A DNA stretch of 64,000 bases from Actinophytocola gossypii (GTDB lineage Bacteria; Actinomycetota; Actinomycetes; Mycobacteriales; Pseudonocardiaceae). Below, piece by piece: positions 28,398 through 36,400 of this stretch. The position numbers were made by a program, and so were the translations under genes. The stretch lies in contig NZ_JAFFZE010000012.1 of assembly GCF_025165815.1 (NCBI RefSeq), positions 434,001 through 498,000 of the forward strand, in the 5' to 3' direction. Under the pieces are notes generated by a model, which was not told the origin of the DNA, did no database searches, and saw nothing but the letters and a program-made list of their open reading frames with translations. Each line of letters starts with the position of its first letter. The stretch's first letter is position 1.

Positions 28398-28610
28398 TCA
28401 GCCGTCCCGCATGGCGTCGATCAGGCTCGGCGGGCGCAGGTCGGACCAGTGCTCCTCCACGTAGTCCAGGCATTCCTGGCGGGTAGCCGGGCCGCGCACG
28501 ATGCGCCAACCGCTGGGGACCTCGGCGAACCGCGGCCGAAGCGAGTGCTGGTTCTCGTCAGTGACGAGCACGAGGAACACGCCGTCCTGGTCGTCGAACG
28601 GGTTGCTCAT
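28398..28610 (-). CDS. mbtH: MbtH family protein
   Basis: 70 aa, with AGGAGG before the ATG. The family signature is complete: [33 protein letters not shown] and [17 protein letters not shown]. MbtH-like proteins bind adenylation domains and are needed for their folding or activity. The synthetase that should follow has been cut down to a 50-codon remnant, so this copy is an orphan. It might still serve an NRPS elsewhere in the genome. Confidence 0.9.
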   Translation of the reverse strand: MSNPFDDQDGVFLVLVTDENQHSLRPRFAEVPSGWRIVRGPATRQECLDYVEEHWSDLRPPSLIDAMRDG

Positions 28611-28625
28611 GCCGAACCTCCTGTC

Positions 28626-28970
28626 TCAGCCGCCGACGGTGGCGACGTCCCTGCGGGACCGCTGCCCGTCCGCCTCCGGCACCGGCCCGGCCGGGTCCTC
28701 CCCCAACTCCACGATCCGGTTCCGGTGGTCGACGTGGACGATGCGCGGCCGGTGCTCTTCCAGAACATCGTCGGCAATGCCGACATAGGTGATGACGATC
28801 ACGAGATCGCCGGGATGGACCAGATGTGCGGCGGCCCCGTTCACCCCGCTTCCCGAGTCCACCCGCCGCCGCCATCAGATTCGCGTCGATCGGCAGGGAG
28901 CCGACACAATGGAGTTCGGCCTGGATGACGGTGGCGGGGTGAATTTTTCGTTGAGAACCGTGCGCAGCAC
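28626..28970 (-). pseudogene. panD: Aspartate 1-decarboxylase, frameshifted and internally deleted
   Basis: Three pieces of PanD are readable in order. LRTVLNEK comes from GTG 28970; after loss of one A in a poly-A run (about 28948), KIHPATVIQAELHCVGSL and PIDANLM follow in another frame, including the Gly-Ser self-cleavage site. About 30 codons are then missing, and the third frame gives GVNGAAAHLVHPGDLVIVIT, RPRIVHVDHRNRIVELG and a 15-residue tail. PanD makes beta-alanine. Standing before mbtH and an NRPS fragment, it was probably a precursor-supply copy rather than the housekeeping gene. Confidence 0.7.
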
Positions 28971-29039
28971 GAATACCCCTGAAATAGAGGTTGGCCGGAT
29001 AAGAACGAGAATCGAACGCGCCACCGAAATTACGAATGC

Positions 29040-29700
29040 ATGACGCCACCCTCCCCCGGGAGCTCTCCACCCGGATCCCACCCTCCCGGCGAATTAGGGC
29101 AAGGTCCGCTGCGCGTCGCCGAGGTCGTCGACCTCTCCCGCGACGGCGCTGCGTCGGCGGGGCTGTGCGCTCGTCCAACGACAGCTCGTTGAGTTGCCGA
29201 GATCACAATGCCTCCCTTCGACCTCAACCCTGACCGAAGGCACCCCGACCACGCCCGGCCACAGCGAATCGGATCATTCGACAAGGCACCAGTCTCCTCG
29301 GAGAGCAGCAGGTCGGTGTGACCGATCCAATCGCCGCGCAGGCGTTCCTTTGGAATCTGCCAGGCGCTTGTGGACGGGCGCGATGAACCCGCTCGGTGGG
29401 TTCGGTCGCCGACAGCCTGATTGACCTCGGGCAGGTACGTCTCGGAAAGCCACCGATACAACTCGTCATTGGTGAACCTGAACTGAGGCTCCTCGCCCTT
29501 CCTCGCGCCAAGGTCGACACTGAAGGTGAGATAGATGTCGAGTACCTACCGAATTCCAGGTCGATTCCACCGGCGCAACCGAGGGCCTCTGAATCGAGGT
29601 TGTTCTCCTTCCAACCGCAGCTGGTCGGCATGGTGGGGTCGGCGGTCCCCGAGCCATACCGGTTCGTGCGCGACTGGCTCGCTCGGTCCACAGGATGAGT
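29040..29700 (-). pseudogene. Unidentified gene remnant
   Basis: Between panD and the acetyltransferase the minus strand has one convincing protein-like stretch (about 29545-29410): LDIYLTFSVDLGARKGEEPQ, FRFTNDELYRWLSETYLPE and VNQAVGD. It starts just after an in-frame TAG without a usable start codon and loses coherence after about 29270. I do not recognise the family. The remaining parts of the interval show nothing coding. Confidence 0.3.
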
Positions 29701-29735
29701 TTCCGACGCGTTGCTCACCGTGCCATGCTTGCCCT

Positions 29736-30269
29736 GTGACGATCTCAATCCGCGCGGCGCGCCTGCCCGACGACCAGCCGGGAATCGTCGCGATCGACCG
29801 CGAGTTCACCACCGATGCCGTCTACGAGGTGGCGTACGAGCAGGATCGCTTCACTCTCATGCACACGCCGGTCTACCCGTCGGTGACCAAACAGTTCCCG
29901 CTCGACGACCTCGCCGATGAGAACCCGCCATGGGAGTTCGCGGCGGTCGCAGTGGACGGTGACGAGGTGAGGGGCTTCCTCGGTGCCAACCACCAGCTGT
30001 GGAACCGCCGGTTAGTGATCTGGCACCTGTACGTCGACATCCCGCTACGCGGCAGAGGTATCGGACGGGCGCTTATCGAGGCGTCCTTTGACTGGGGACG
30101 CTCGGTCGGAGCCGAGGTCGCGTGGTTGGAGACGAGCAATATCAATGTCCCGGCTGTGACTGCATACCGGAGGATGGGCTTCGAATTGTGCGGCCTGGAT
30201 ACCACCCTTTACCACGGCACGCCGGACGCGGGTGAGATTGGGCTCTATCTCGCCCGTACCCTCTATTGA
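29736..30269 (+). CDS. GNAT family N-acetyltransferase
   Basis: 177 aa from GTG 29736. The acetyl-CoA-binding motif A is LYVDIPLRGRGIGRALIEAS (about residues 95-115), with the expected beta-4 strand before it (VIWHL) and the beta-5/alpha-4 segment AVTAYRRMGFELCG near the end. The layout and the acidic, Trp-rich middle resemble streptothricin-type and related small-molecule acetyltransferases, but the substrate is not determined. No strong ribosome site is seen; the start is set by family alignment. Confidence 0.82.
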   Translation: MTISIRAARLPDDQPGIVAIDREFTTDAVYEVAYEQDRFTLMHTPVYPSVTKQFPLDDLADENPPWEFAAVAVDGDEVRGFLGANHQLWNRRLVIWHLYVDIPLRGRGIGRALIEASFDWGRSVGAEVAWLETSNINVPAVTAYRRMGFELCGLDTTLYHGTPDAGEIGLYLARTLY

Positions 30270-30737
30270 GTAAAGTCAAGAAGAACGCCCGTCAAAGACG
30301 ATCCCTTCATATTGCTCACTCGTTGGTCTGGGTTAAGAGCCCCTAGCACATTGGTGCGCGGAGTCGGCTCCAGCGCGGGCAGTCCACCAGGCGCAGGACA
30401 CGCTCGGCCTGCGACGCCCATCCTCCCCGCCGCCCACCGCGCGCCCACCGGCCTCGGTCCGCGGTCGGGGCGACCGACGTCGCCGACCGCGCCGTCGCCA
30501 CCGTCACGACGGTCGCCGCTGGTGGTGATGCTGGGCTGGGGTCTGCTCCTCGCGCTCGGGTACGGGGTCTGGTTCGTACTCCCAGCGCTGGTCCTCGGGT
30601 TGACCGTGCTCGCTCAGGTGGGCCAAGGGTCGTCCCCGCTACCTCCTGAGCACAGCGTCCCAGCCAAGTGGACAAACCGACCAGGTAAGTGGACAGACTG
30701 ACCAGAGCAGAGGCCGTGTCCATCCTAGAACGACTGC
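30270..30737. other. Spacer with hydrophobic ORF and short direct repeat
   Basis: A plus-strand frame ending at 30701 contains one hydrophobic stretch (PLVVMLGWGLLLALGYGVWF) but is otherwise Pro/Arg-rich and lacks a ribosome site, so I do not call a gene. Two adjacent copies of AAGTGGACAnACyGACCAG lie at about 30666-30705, like debris of an insertion sequence end. Confidence 0.35.
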
Positions 30738-30766
30738 TTGACGGTGTATGCAGTATTGCGTATACA
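30738..30766 (+). promoter_or_regulatory. Sigma-70-type promoter with operator for gamma-glutamyltransferase
   Basis: TTGACG and TATACA are separated by exactly 17 bases, an unusually canonical promoter for such GC-rich DNA. GTGTAT just after the -35 box and ATACAC over the -10 box form an inverted repeat, a layout suggesting a repressor that blocks polymerase. The start codon of the gamma-glutamyltransferase gene is 85 bp downstream. Confidence 0.65.
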
Positions 30767-30850
30767 CTTATCTGTCGGCAGTTCACACGGTTCCAGCCGG
30801 GCTGAGCAGCTGTTTCTGAGGCGATGAGGCCTGGCAGAGAGGGAGACCCC

Positions 30851-32710
30851 ATGAGGTCCCATGGCCGATTGTCATTGGCCGTTCTGTCCGTCGCATTACT
30901 CGCCCTTGTTCCCGGCGTCGGTCTGGCGCAGCCGCAGCCGGGCTCAGACCACCCGTTCGGCAAGCCAAGCGCCGAGGTCCCCAACCCGGGCGAGCTCAAC
31001 GAGGCGGTCCGCGCGTCCCGCCCGGTCGGTTACCGCGACCAGACGCGCTCCGAGGTGCTCGCGCGCAACGGTGTCGCCGCCACCAGCAACCCACTGGCGA
31101 CCGCCGCGGCCGAGCGGATTCTGCTCCAGGGCGGGAACGCGGTCGACGCGGCCGTCGCCGCCTCCGCCGCGCTGGGCACCGTCGAGCCCATGAGCACCGG
31201 TATGGGCGGTGACCTGTTCGCGATCGTCTGGTCGGCGAAGGACCAGAAGCTGTACTCGCTGGCGTCGAGCGGGTGGGCACCCAAGCGCTGGACCGTCGAC
31301 TACTTCACCGAGACGCTCGGCGTCGACGAGGTGCCGAGCAGCGGGATCAACTCCGCGGTCATCCCCGGCACCGTCTCCGGGTGGGACGCGTTGCTGAAAC
31401 GCTTCGGCAGCATGGGTTTCCGCGAAGTACTGGAGCCGGCCGCCGACTACGCGAGCGACGGTTTCCCGATCCACGAACGGATGCACGGCCAGTGGGTGGG
31501 CTCGGAGAACTCGCTCGCCAGGGATCCCGACTCCGCCAACACCTGGTTGCCGGACGGCGAGGCCCCGGAGCTGTACTCCATCTTCCGCAACCCCGAGATG
31601 GCGCGGACGCTGCGGTCGATCCAGCGGCACGGCCGAGACGCCTTCTACAAGGGCGACATCGCGAAGGCGATCGTCGAGAAGTCCGCGTCCGCGGGTGGCG
31701 TGATCAGCCGGGACGACCTGGCGAAGTACCGGTCGGAGTGGGTGACCCCACTGTCGACGGACTATCACGGCTACCGGGTACACCAGCTGCCGCCACCCGG
31801 CCAGGGTTTCGCGGCGCTGGAGATGCTGAACATCCTGGAGGTGTGCACCCCGCGACTCGGGTTCGACCTCGCCGAGCTGGGACCACGCGGCCCGCGGTAC
31901 TGGCACCTGCTGATCGAGGCGAAGAAGCTCGCGTACTCGGACCTGCACCGCTACAACGCCGACCCGAAGTTCGACCCGCCGCCGCTGAACCGGTTGCTGT
32001 CCAAGGACTACGCCGCCCAACTGTGTGACCGGATCGACCCGGACCACGCGACCCCACTCGAGGTCAACGGGGTCGACGCGGGCAGCACCGTCTACTTCGC
32101 GACCGCCGACCGCTGGGGCAACATGGTGTCGCTGGTGAACAGCAACTACTCCAGCTTCGGCAGCAAGGTGACGATCCCCGGTTACGGGTTCGTGTTGGCC
32201 AACCGGGGCTCCGGCTTCACCCTCGACGAGGATCATCCCAACGTGGTGGAGCCCCGCAAGCGCCCGTTTATCACGATCATCGCCAGCTTCATCACGAAGA
32301 ACGGCCGGCCGGTGATGGCGTTCGGCAACATGGGCGGCGGCACGCAACCGCAGGCACACGCCCAACACGTCATCAACATGATCGACCTCGGGATGAACGT
32401 CCAGGCAACCACGGACGTCGCCCGATTCGACCACAGCCAGGAGAATGACGTGACCAGCCTGGATACCCACCTGTACGACCTGGTCGGTCCGACGCTGACG
32501 GAAATGGGCCACGACCTGGATCGGGCGTACGGCCACGCCGGCGGCTACCAGGGCATCCTGTTCGAACCGGATCCCAGAATGCCCAAGCCGATCCTGCCGC
32601 GCGACAATGGCAAGGGCCCGCGGCACGGTGAGGCCTACGAGCGCCCCGTGAACGGCGTCTACCGAGCGGGATCGGACCCGAGAAAGGACGGTCACGCCGG
32701 AGGCTGGTGA
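30851..32710 (+). CDS. ggt: Secreted gamma-glutamyltransferase
   Basis: 619 aa from ATG 30851 (GAGAGGGAGA upstream), preferred over an in-frame start nine codons earlier because it begins the signal peptide (RLSLAVLSVALLALVPGVGL, cleavage after AQ). The proenzyme fold is clear: ATSNPLATAAAERILLQGGN and AVDAAVAASAALGTVEPMST near the front; the self-cleavage/catalytic Thr is in AGSTVYFATADRWGNMV near residue 410, followed by NRGSGFTLDEDHPN and GNMGGGTQPQAHAQ. Secreted enzymes of this family hydrolyse or transfer gamma-glutamyl groups of glutathione and related peptides. It stands alone behind its own promoter. Confidence 0.9.
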   Translation: MRSHGRLSLAVLSVALLALVPGVGLAQPQPGSDHPFGKPSAEVPNPGELNEAVRASRPVGYRDQTRSEVLARNGVAATSNPLATAAAERILLQGGNAVDAAVAASAALGTVEPMSTGMGGDLFAIVWSAKDQKLYSLASSGWAPKRWTVDYFTETLGVDEVPSSGINSAVIPGTVSGWDALLKRFGSMGFREVLEPAADYASDGFPIHERMHGQWVGSENSLARDPDSANTWLPDGEAPELYSIFRNPEMARTLRSIQRHGRDAFYKGDIAKAIVEKSASAGGVISRDDLAKYRSEWVTPLSTDYHGYRVHQLPPPGQGFAALEMLNILEVCTPRLGFDLAELGPRGPRYWHLLIEAKKLAYSDLHRYNADPKFDPPPLNRLLSKDYAAQLCDRIDPDHATPLEVNGVDAGSTVYFATADRWGNMVSLVNSNYSSFGSKVTIPGYGFVLANRGSGFTLDEDHPNVVEPRKRPFITIIASFITKNGRPVMAFGNMGGGTQPQAHAQHVINMIDLGMNVQATTDVARFDHSQENDVTSLDTHLYDLVGPTLTEMGHDLDRAYGHAGGYQGILFEPDPRMPKPILPRDNGKGPRHGEAYERPVNGVYRAGSDPRKDGHAGGW

Positions 32711-32720
32711 GGCATCTCCT

Positions 32721-32753
32721 CGGTGGGCCGCCGGCCGCGCCGGTGGCCCACCG
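32721..32753 (+). terminator. GC-rich hairpin after gamma-glutamyltransferase
   Basis: Nine-base arms CGGTGGGCC and GGCCCACCG around a 15-base GC-rich loop, starting 11 bp after the stop. There is no T-run, which is usual for actinomycete terminators, and it separates the convergent genes. Confidence 0.6.
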
Positions 32754-32754
32754 G

Positions 32755-32886
32755 TCAGATCGTCTCGAAGTTGGCCATCTTGCCCATGTCCTCGTGTTCG
32801 AGGTTGTGGCAGTGGAACATGTACCGGCCGCGGTAGCCGTCGAACCGGGCGATCACCTCGACCGCCTCGCCGAGGCGTAGGTCGAC
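32755..32886 (-). pseudogene. Multicopper oxidase C-terminal remnant
   Basis: The minus strand reads [40 protein letters not shown] and ETI then stop at 32755. [13 protein letters not shown] is the terminal copper-ligand motif (HCHxxxHxxxxM) of three-domain multicopper oxidases. Only about 44 codons remain, starting immediately behind the stop of the MerR gene, so the first 90% of the enzyme was deleted. Confidence 0.75.
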
Positions 32887-32890
32887 GGAT

Positions 32891-33223
32891 TCAGTCGTCA
32901 GCGTGGAGTTCGGAGTTGAGGCGCTGGGCTTCGTGAAGCTGGTCTTCGAGCCTGATGATCCGGCAGGCGGCGTCGACGGGGGTGCCCTCGTCTACCAGTT
33001 CCCGCGCTCGGGCGGCCAGACGCAACTGGTGCCGGGAGTAGCGGCGGTGCCCGCCGGCGGAGCGTTGCGGGGTGATCAGGCCGGCCTCGTCGAGGCTGCG
33101 TAGGAAGTTCTGGGTGGTGCCGAGCATGTCGGCGGCCCGGCCCATGGTGTAGGCAGGGTAGTGCTCGTCGTCGAACTTGTCGGCCGCGCTGGGTGTGGCC
33201 GGACCTTCTTGGTCAGGAATCAT
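32891..33223 (-). CDS. MerR family transcriptional regulator
   Basis: 110 aa with GGAGGT five bases before the ATG. The winged helix is [40 protein letters not shown] and [20 protein letters not shown], followed by a short coiled segment ([18 protein letters not shown]) and no Cys-rich effector region. This small form is widespread in actinobacteria; the ligand is unknown. A strong terminator hairpin ends 20 bp before its start, so it is either served by its own tiny promoter or controlled by read-through. Confidence 0.85.
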   Translation of the reverse strand: MIPDQEGPATPSAADKFDDEHYPAYTMGRAADMLGTTQNFLRSLDEAGLITPQRSAGGHRRYSRHQLRLAARARELVDEGTPVDAACRIIRLEDQLHEAQRLNSELHADD

Positions 33224-33242
33224 TCCACCTCCGAATCACAAA

Positions 33243-33278
33243 AGGACCCCGGGCGCCGCACGCGGCACCCGGGGTCCT
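33243..33278 (-). terminator. Strong intrinsic terminator or attenuator before merR
   Basis: Eleven-base perfect arms AGGACCCCGGG and CCCGGGGTCCT, extendable to 17 with one mismatch, followed on the minus strand by TTTT. It is the most classical rho-independent terminator in the window. It lies between a 600-bp ORF-less structured region and the ribosome site of the MerR gene on the same strand. Confidence 0.85.
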
Positions 33279-33860
33279 CAAGGGTTGGGGTTCACCATTG
33301 CCAACCGGCGCGACCGCCGGCTTCCTGCACCCACGGGCGGCGCGCAGCCGGATCCCGCGGGGATCGCTCATTCGTAACCGAGCACCACCTCCGAACTCGA
33401 TGGGACTGCGGTACCCGCGCGCCGTTACCGGGCCGCTGCGGGCGATCCAATGATGGTCCCGATCCCTTCTCTCCTGCGTTTTCCTCTTACTGGGTACTGC
33501 TACTTCACCTGCCGCGAACGCCACCGGCGGGAACCCTTCCACTGATCGGTCCCAGCACGCTGACGCCGCTGGTCACCGCCCGAAGCCCCGTTCACTGATC
33601 GGCTTCGGCCACCTGACCGGTCCTGCAAACGCACTTCACACAACAAACTGCAACTGCTGATCTTCGCCGGCGCACCTGCTCCGCCCGCGTCGTGCACTAC
33701 CTCTCCGGGACCGGCACTACCTGGTCGAACCTCTTACACCCGGCCCCGGAGCACTGCTCCGGTCACAGGATGGAACCTGTTCCTTGATCGGCTCCGTCCT
33801 GTCTGACCGCCTTGTCTCACCTCGCGGGTAGTTACGTCATCTCCCGCGCCTGCTTGACGT
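33279..33860 (-). ncRNA. Candidate structured RNA or long leader upstream of merR
   Basis: About 580 bp have no plausible protein on either strand but many complementary segments: GGATCGC (33361) with GCGATCC (33442), GGTTGG (33283) with CCAACC (33301), and local stems such as GGAAC-AG-GTTCC. The motif TGATCGG occurs three times (33543, 33596, 33785) in similar contexts. On the minus strand it ends in the strong terminator at 33243-33278. At the far end is the palindrome TCTCGTACGAGA (33867-33878), a possible promoter operator. It matches none of the RNAs I can recall (RNase P, tmRNA, SRP, 5S). Either a stand-alone RNA or an attenuated MerR leader. Confidence 0.45.
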
Positions 33861-33879
33861 TATCTCTCTCGTACGAGAA

Positions 33880-34229
33880 GAACAGTACACCCAGACCCCG
33901 CCGAATGTCTACTCCCGTCGGCATAGATTTTCTCCCCGCGGGTCGGCGGACGGCGCAGGAGGACACTGGACCGCACGTGAGGAGCACTGACGTGGCCTGT
34001 GATCCTCAATGCGCGGTGCCGCTGGCGGCTCTGCTACCGCCGGTCGGCCGGGGGGCCGAAGTTGTTGCCCGTCGACGGGTGTCGCACGGATCGGTCGCGG
34101 CGGCCTCCGGGACGCGGTGCTGGTGTCAGGTCTGTGACGTGGGCGCGGTGATGGCGAACGCGCCAGCCGGGCGGAGATAGCGGACCGCGAGGAGCGGTGT
34201 GCCGTCGCGGCGTGGACGATGTCGCATCT
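33880..34229. other. Gene-free spacer
   Basis: Nothing recognisable. Plus-strand frames are short and Arg/Ala-rich; none has both a ribosome site and protein-like composition. Confidence 0.35.
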
Positions 34230-34490
34230 GTTGAACGATGTCAGCGGCCATGGCGTCTGCTCAGTGGGGATGATGCTGTCCGGCGGCGGCGAAGCGATGG
34301 GACCGTCGGTGTAGAGGAGAAGGGTGTCACCGGGGCTGGGCGGTTCCTCGCGGTTCCGACGCTGCCCGCTTCGGGATGCCGACCCTCAGCCGCGCACCGG
34401 GAGGAACGTGGGGTTCGTCCTCGGCGTCGCGGACGAGGAGGGCGGTGGATGGCCTCCGCTGGGCCGATCGAAGTGCGGAGCGCGAGCAGG
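34230..34490 (-). pseudogene. SpoIIE/RsbU-type PP2C phosphatase remnant
   Basis: The minus strand shows GHPP, then after a frame change LLVRDAEDEPHVPPGARLRV, and after another PSPGDTLLLYTDG. These match the C-terminal landmarks of PP2C-type SpoIIE phosphatases (AGHPPPLL, then PGDTLLLYTDGL). At least two frameshifts separate them. The ancestor would have controlled an anti-sigma antagonist. The Hsp20 gene and its control region follow on the other strand. Confidence 0.5.
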
Positions 34491-34535
34491 GCCGATGTCG
34501 TCTTCCGTCCGTCGATGCGCTGCTGCCGCATCGAA

Positions 34536-34556
34536 CCTGAGCGTGAGGTACTCAAC
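34536..34556. promoter_or_regulatory. HAIR-like HspR operator before hsp20
   Basis: CCTGAGC-N7-ACTCAAC matches 11 of 14 positions of the HspR-associated inverted repeat CTTGAGT-N7-ACTCAAG. It lies 107 bp upstream of the Hsp20 start. HspR is known to repress chaperone genes, including small heat-shock genes in mycobacteria. The site match is direct; binding is inference. Confidence 0.6.
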
Positions 34557-34662
34557 TACGGGAACACCGGCGGACTCAAGTTCGTCATACGGGGTGAGTG
34601 TGTATCCGGAGCACGACTCAGACGCCCCGCCGGATGTTGATCTTTCGAGGAGGTGGATTCCC

Positions 34663-35118
34663 ATGGCACTGCCAGCCGTGCGATCGTTCGGTCCCCTGGG
34701 CCGTTGGGACTCCTTCCAGGAATTCGAGGACATCTACCGCCAGATGGGCCGCTGGATGGACTCAGTGAACCGTCGCCTGGATGACAGCGTCCGGGCATGG
34801 TCGCCGTCGGCCGACGTGACCGAGAACGATGAGGCCTACCTGGTGGAGGTCGAGCTGCCCGGTGTCAAGCGTGAGGACATCACCATCGACCTGGTCGGCA
34901 GCGAGTTGGCCATCAGCGGTGAGCTCAAGGAAAAGGAGCGGCAGGGCCTGTTCCGGCACCGCACCCGCCGCACCGGCCAGTTCTCTTACCAGGTCACGCT
35001 GCCGCGTGACGTGAACGCCGACAAAGTCGAAGCCAGCCTGGCCGAAGGCGTGCTCGCCGTGCGGGTGCCCAAGAACGAGGCGGCCAAGCCACGGCGCATC
35101 GCCATCAGCGGCAAGTGA
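34663..35118 (+). CDS. hsp20: Hsp20/alpha-crystallin small heat-shock protein
   Basis: 151 aa, with GAGGAGG before the ATG. The alpha-crystallin domain spans about residues 45-140: SADVTENDEAYLVEVELPGV, the strand pair KREDITIDLVGSELAISGEL and the ending GVLAVRVPKNEAAKPRRIAI, with the conserved A-x-x-x-GVL motif (SLAEGVLAV). The N-terminal arm WDSFQEFEDIYRQMGRWMDS is typical of actinobacterial Hsp18/Hsp20. It prevents aggregation of unfolding proteins. A HAIR-like site upstream suggests heat control through HspR. A DivIVA-domain gene follows by 98 bp. Confidence 0.93.
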   Translation: MALPAVRSFGPLGRWDSFQEFEDIYRQMGRWMDSVNRRLDDSVRAWSPSADVTENDEAYLVEVELPGVKREDITIDLVGSELAISGELKEKERQGLFRHRTRRTGQFSYQVTLPRDVNADKVEASLAEGVLAVRVPKNEAAKPRRIAISGK

Positions 35119-35216
35119 ACACCTGTCAGCGGAAACAGCAGGAAACCCCAGGCGAGCCCGGCACGCGGGCTCGCCCACTGGGGTACCGGGCAGGTCCGCA
35201 GCAGTGGTCGGAAGGG

Positions 35217-36155
35217 ATGGTGAGGTTGGTGACGGCCACGGACACGCGCGATGACCTGGTGCCGCTACGAACCGATTTCGACGTGGTCTGGCGCGGTTAT
35301 GACCGCGACCAGGTCCAGCAGTACGTGCACGGTATGGAAGCCGACATGCGGCTGGTCGCGATCGACCGGGACGCCGCGGTGGCCCGTACCGAGGACCTCA
35401 TTCGGCAGCTGGAAGCCGCGCGCACGGAAAACAGGGCGTTGCGTCAGCGAATCGACCGGATCAGCCGCACACCGATCGAACCGGATGGGTTGACCGAACG
35501 CCTGCGGCGGATGACCGAACTCGCCCACGAAGAAGCGGCGGACATCACCACGCGGGCCCGGACCGCCGCCGAGCACAGTTGGGCGACTGCCAGCCAGGCC
35601 ACCGACCGGCTGCGGCGCCGTGCCGAACATCTGGTCGCCGAGCTGGACCGCCGCCGCCAGGAGATGGAGACCGAACACCGCGAGCTCATGAGCCGGGCGC
35701 GCGAACAGGTCGAGAAGATGACCCGGCAGGCCGAGCACCGCCGACGCGAGCTGGACGAGCAAGCCGCTCGGCTGCGGCGGCAGGTCGAGACCGACTTCGA
35801 GGTGGCCATGGCCGCCCGCCGCGCCGAGGCCATGCGAGTGATGGCCGAGCAGGACCGTGCCGCCCAGGCCCGCGCCGATCGGCTGATCCGCGAGGCGACC
35901 GAGCACGCACACCGCATCGTTGCCGACGCCCGACACCACCTCGACGTCCTCCGCGCGCACCGCGACCGCCTCGCCGACGGACTACGCACCGCCCAGCAGC
36001 TGCTCACCGACGCCGAGCCAATGCTTCACCCTCTGCCCGAGGAAACGACACCTGAGGAAACAGCTCTGCACCCGGCCCTCACCGTTGCCGGTGACAACCG
36101 TCCGATGGAGGTGACTTCTCGTGACCACCACCACAAGTCCGCTCCTGCGTGCTGA
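35217..36155 (+). CDS. DivIVA-domain coiled-coil protein
   Basis: 312 aa. A short DivIVA N-terminal domain (DFDVVWRGYDRDQVQQYVHG) leads into about 220 residues of almost continuous coiled coil rich in Arg, Glu and Ala (RRMTELAHEEAADITTRART, REQVEKMTRQAEHRRRELDE). Actinobacterial relatives organise the cell pole or cytoskeleton. ATG 35217 is used; GTGs at 35220 and 35229 are alternatives. The last 12 codons overlap the start of the next, broken stress gene, whose ribosome site GGAGGTGA lies inside this one. Confidence 0.8.
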   Translation: MVRLVTATDTRDDLVPLRTDFDVVWRGYDRDQVQQYVHGMEADMRLVAIDRDAAVARTEDLIRQLEAARTENRALRQRIDRISRTPIEPDGLTERLRRMTELAHEEAADITTRARTAAEHSWATASQATDRLRRRAEHLVAELDRRRQEMETEHRELMSRAREQVEKMTRQAEHRRRELDEQAARLRRQVETDFEVAMAARRAEAMRVMAEQDRAAQARADRLIREATEHAHRIVADARHHLDVLRAHRDRLADGLRTAQQLLTDAEPMLHPLPEETTPEETALHPALTVAGDNRPMEVTSRDHHHKSAPAC

Positions 36156-36400
36156 ACCAACCGGTGCACCGGCCCAGCCCACGGGGTAGCCCATCGGCTC
36201 CTACGCCACCTACGGCGAAGCTCAGCGTGCCGTGGACTACCTCGCGGACGCCAACTTCCCCGTGCACGATGTCACGATCGTCGGCGTCCAGCCGATGATG
36301 GTCGAACGGGTCACCGCCCCGTTGACCTGGGGCCGGGTCCTGGGCAGCGGGGCGGCCTCCGGAGCTTGGTTCGGTCTGTTCGTCGGACCGCTACTCGGGC
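36121..36400 (+). pseudogene. General stress protein (YflT-type) with nonsense codon
   Basis: GTG 36121 follows a strong GGAGGTGA. The frame reads a Thr/Pro leader, hits TAG at 36187 (codon 23), and then continues with unmistakable family sequence: GSYATYGEAQRAVDYLADAN, FPVHDVTIVGVQPMMVERVT and TWGRVLGSGAASGAWFGLFV. This is the actinobacterial general-stress (heat-induced YflT domain) protein. After FVGPLLG the sequence jumps into an unrelated gene remnant at about 36398, so the C-terminal half is deleted as well. Confidence 0.7.

Noticed and set aside
30312-30701. 129-codon ORF with one hydrophobic segment
   Set aside because: No ribosome site, low-complexity Pro/Arg flanks and no recognisable family; kept only as a remark on the spacer.
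33540-33800. Possible CRISPR array
   Set aside because: The TGATCGG units are unevenly spaced (53 and 189 bp) and too short and variable for CRISPR repeats; no cas genes are present.
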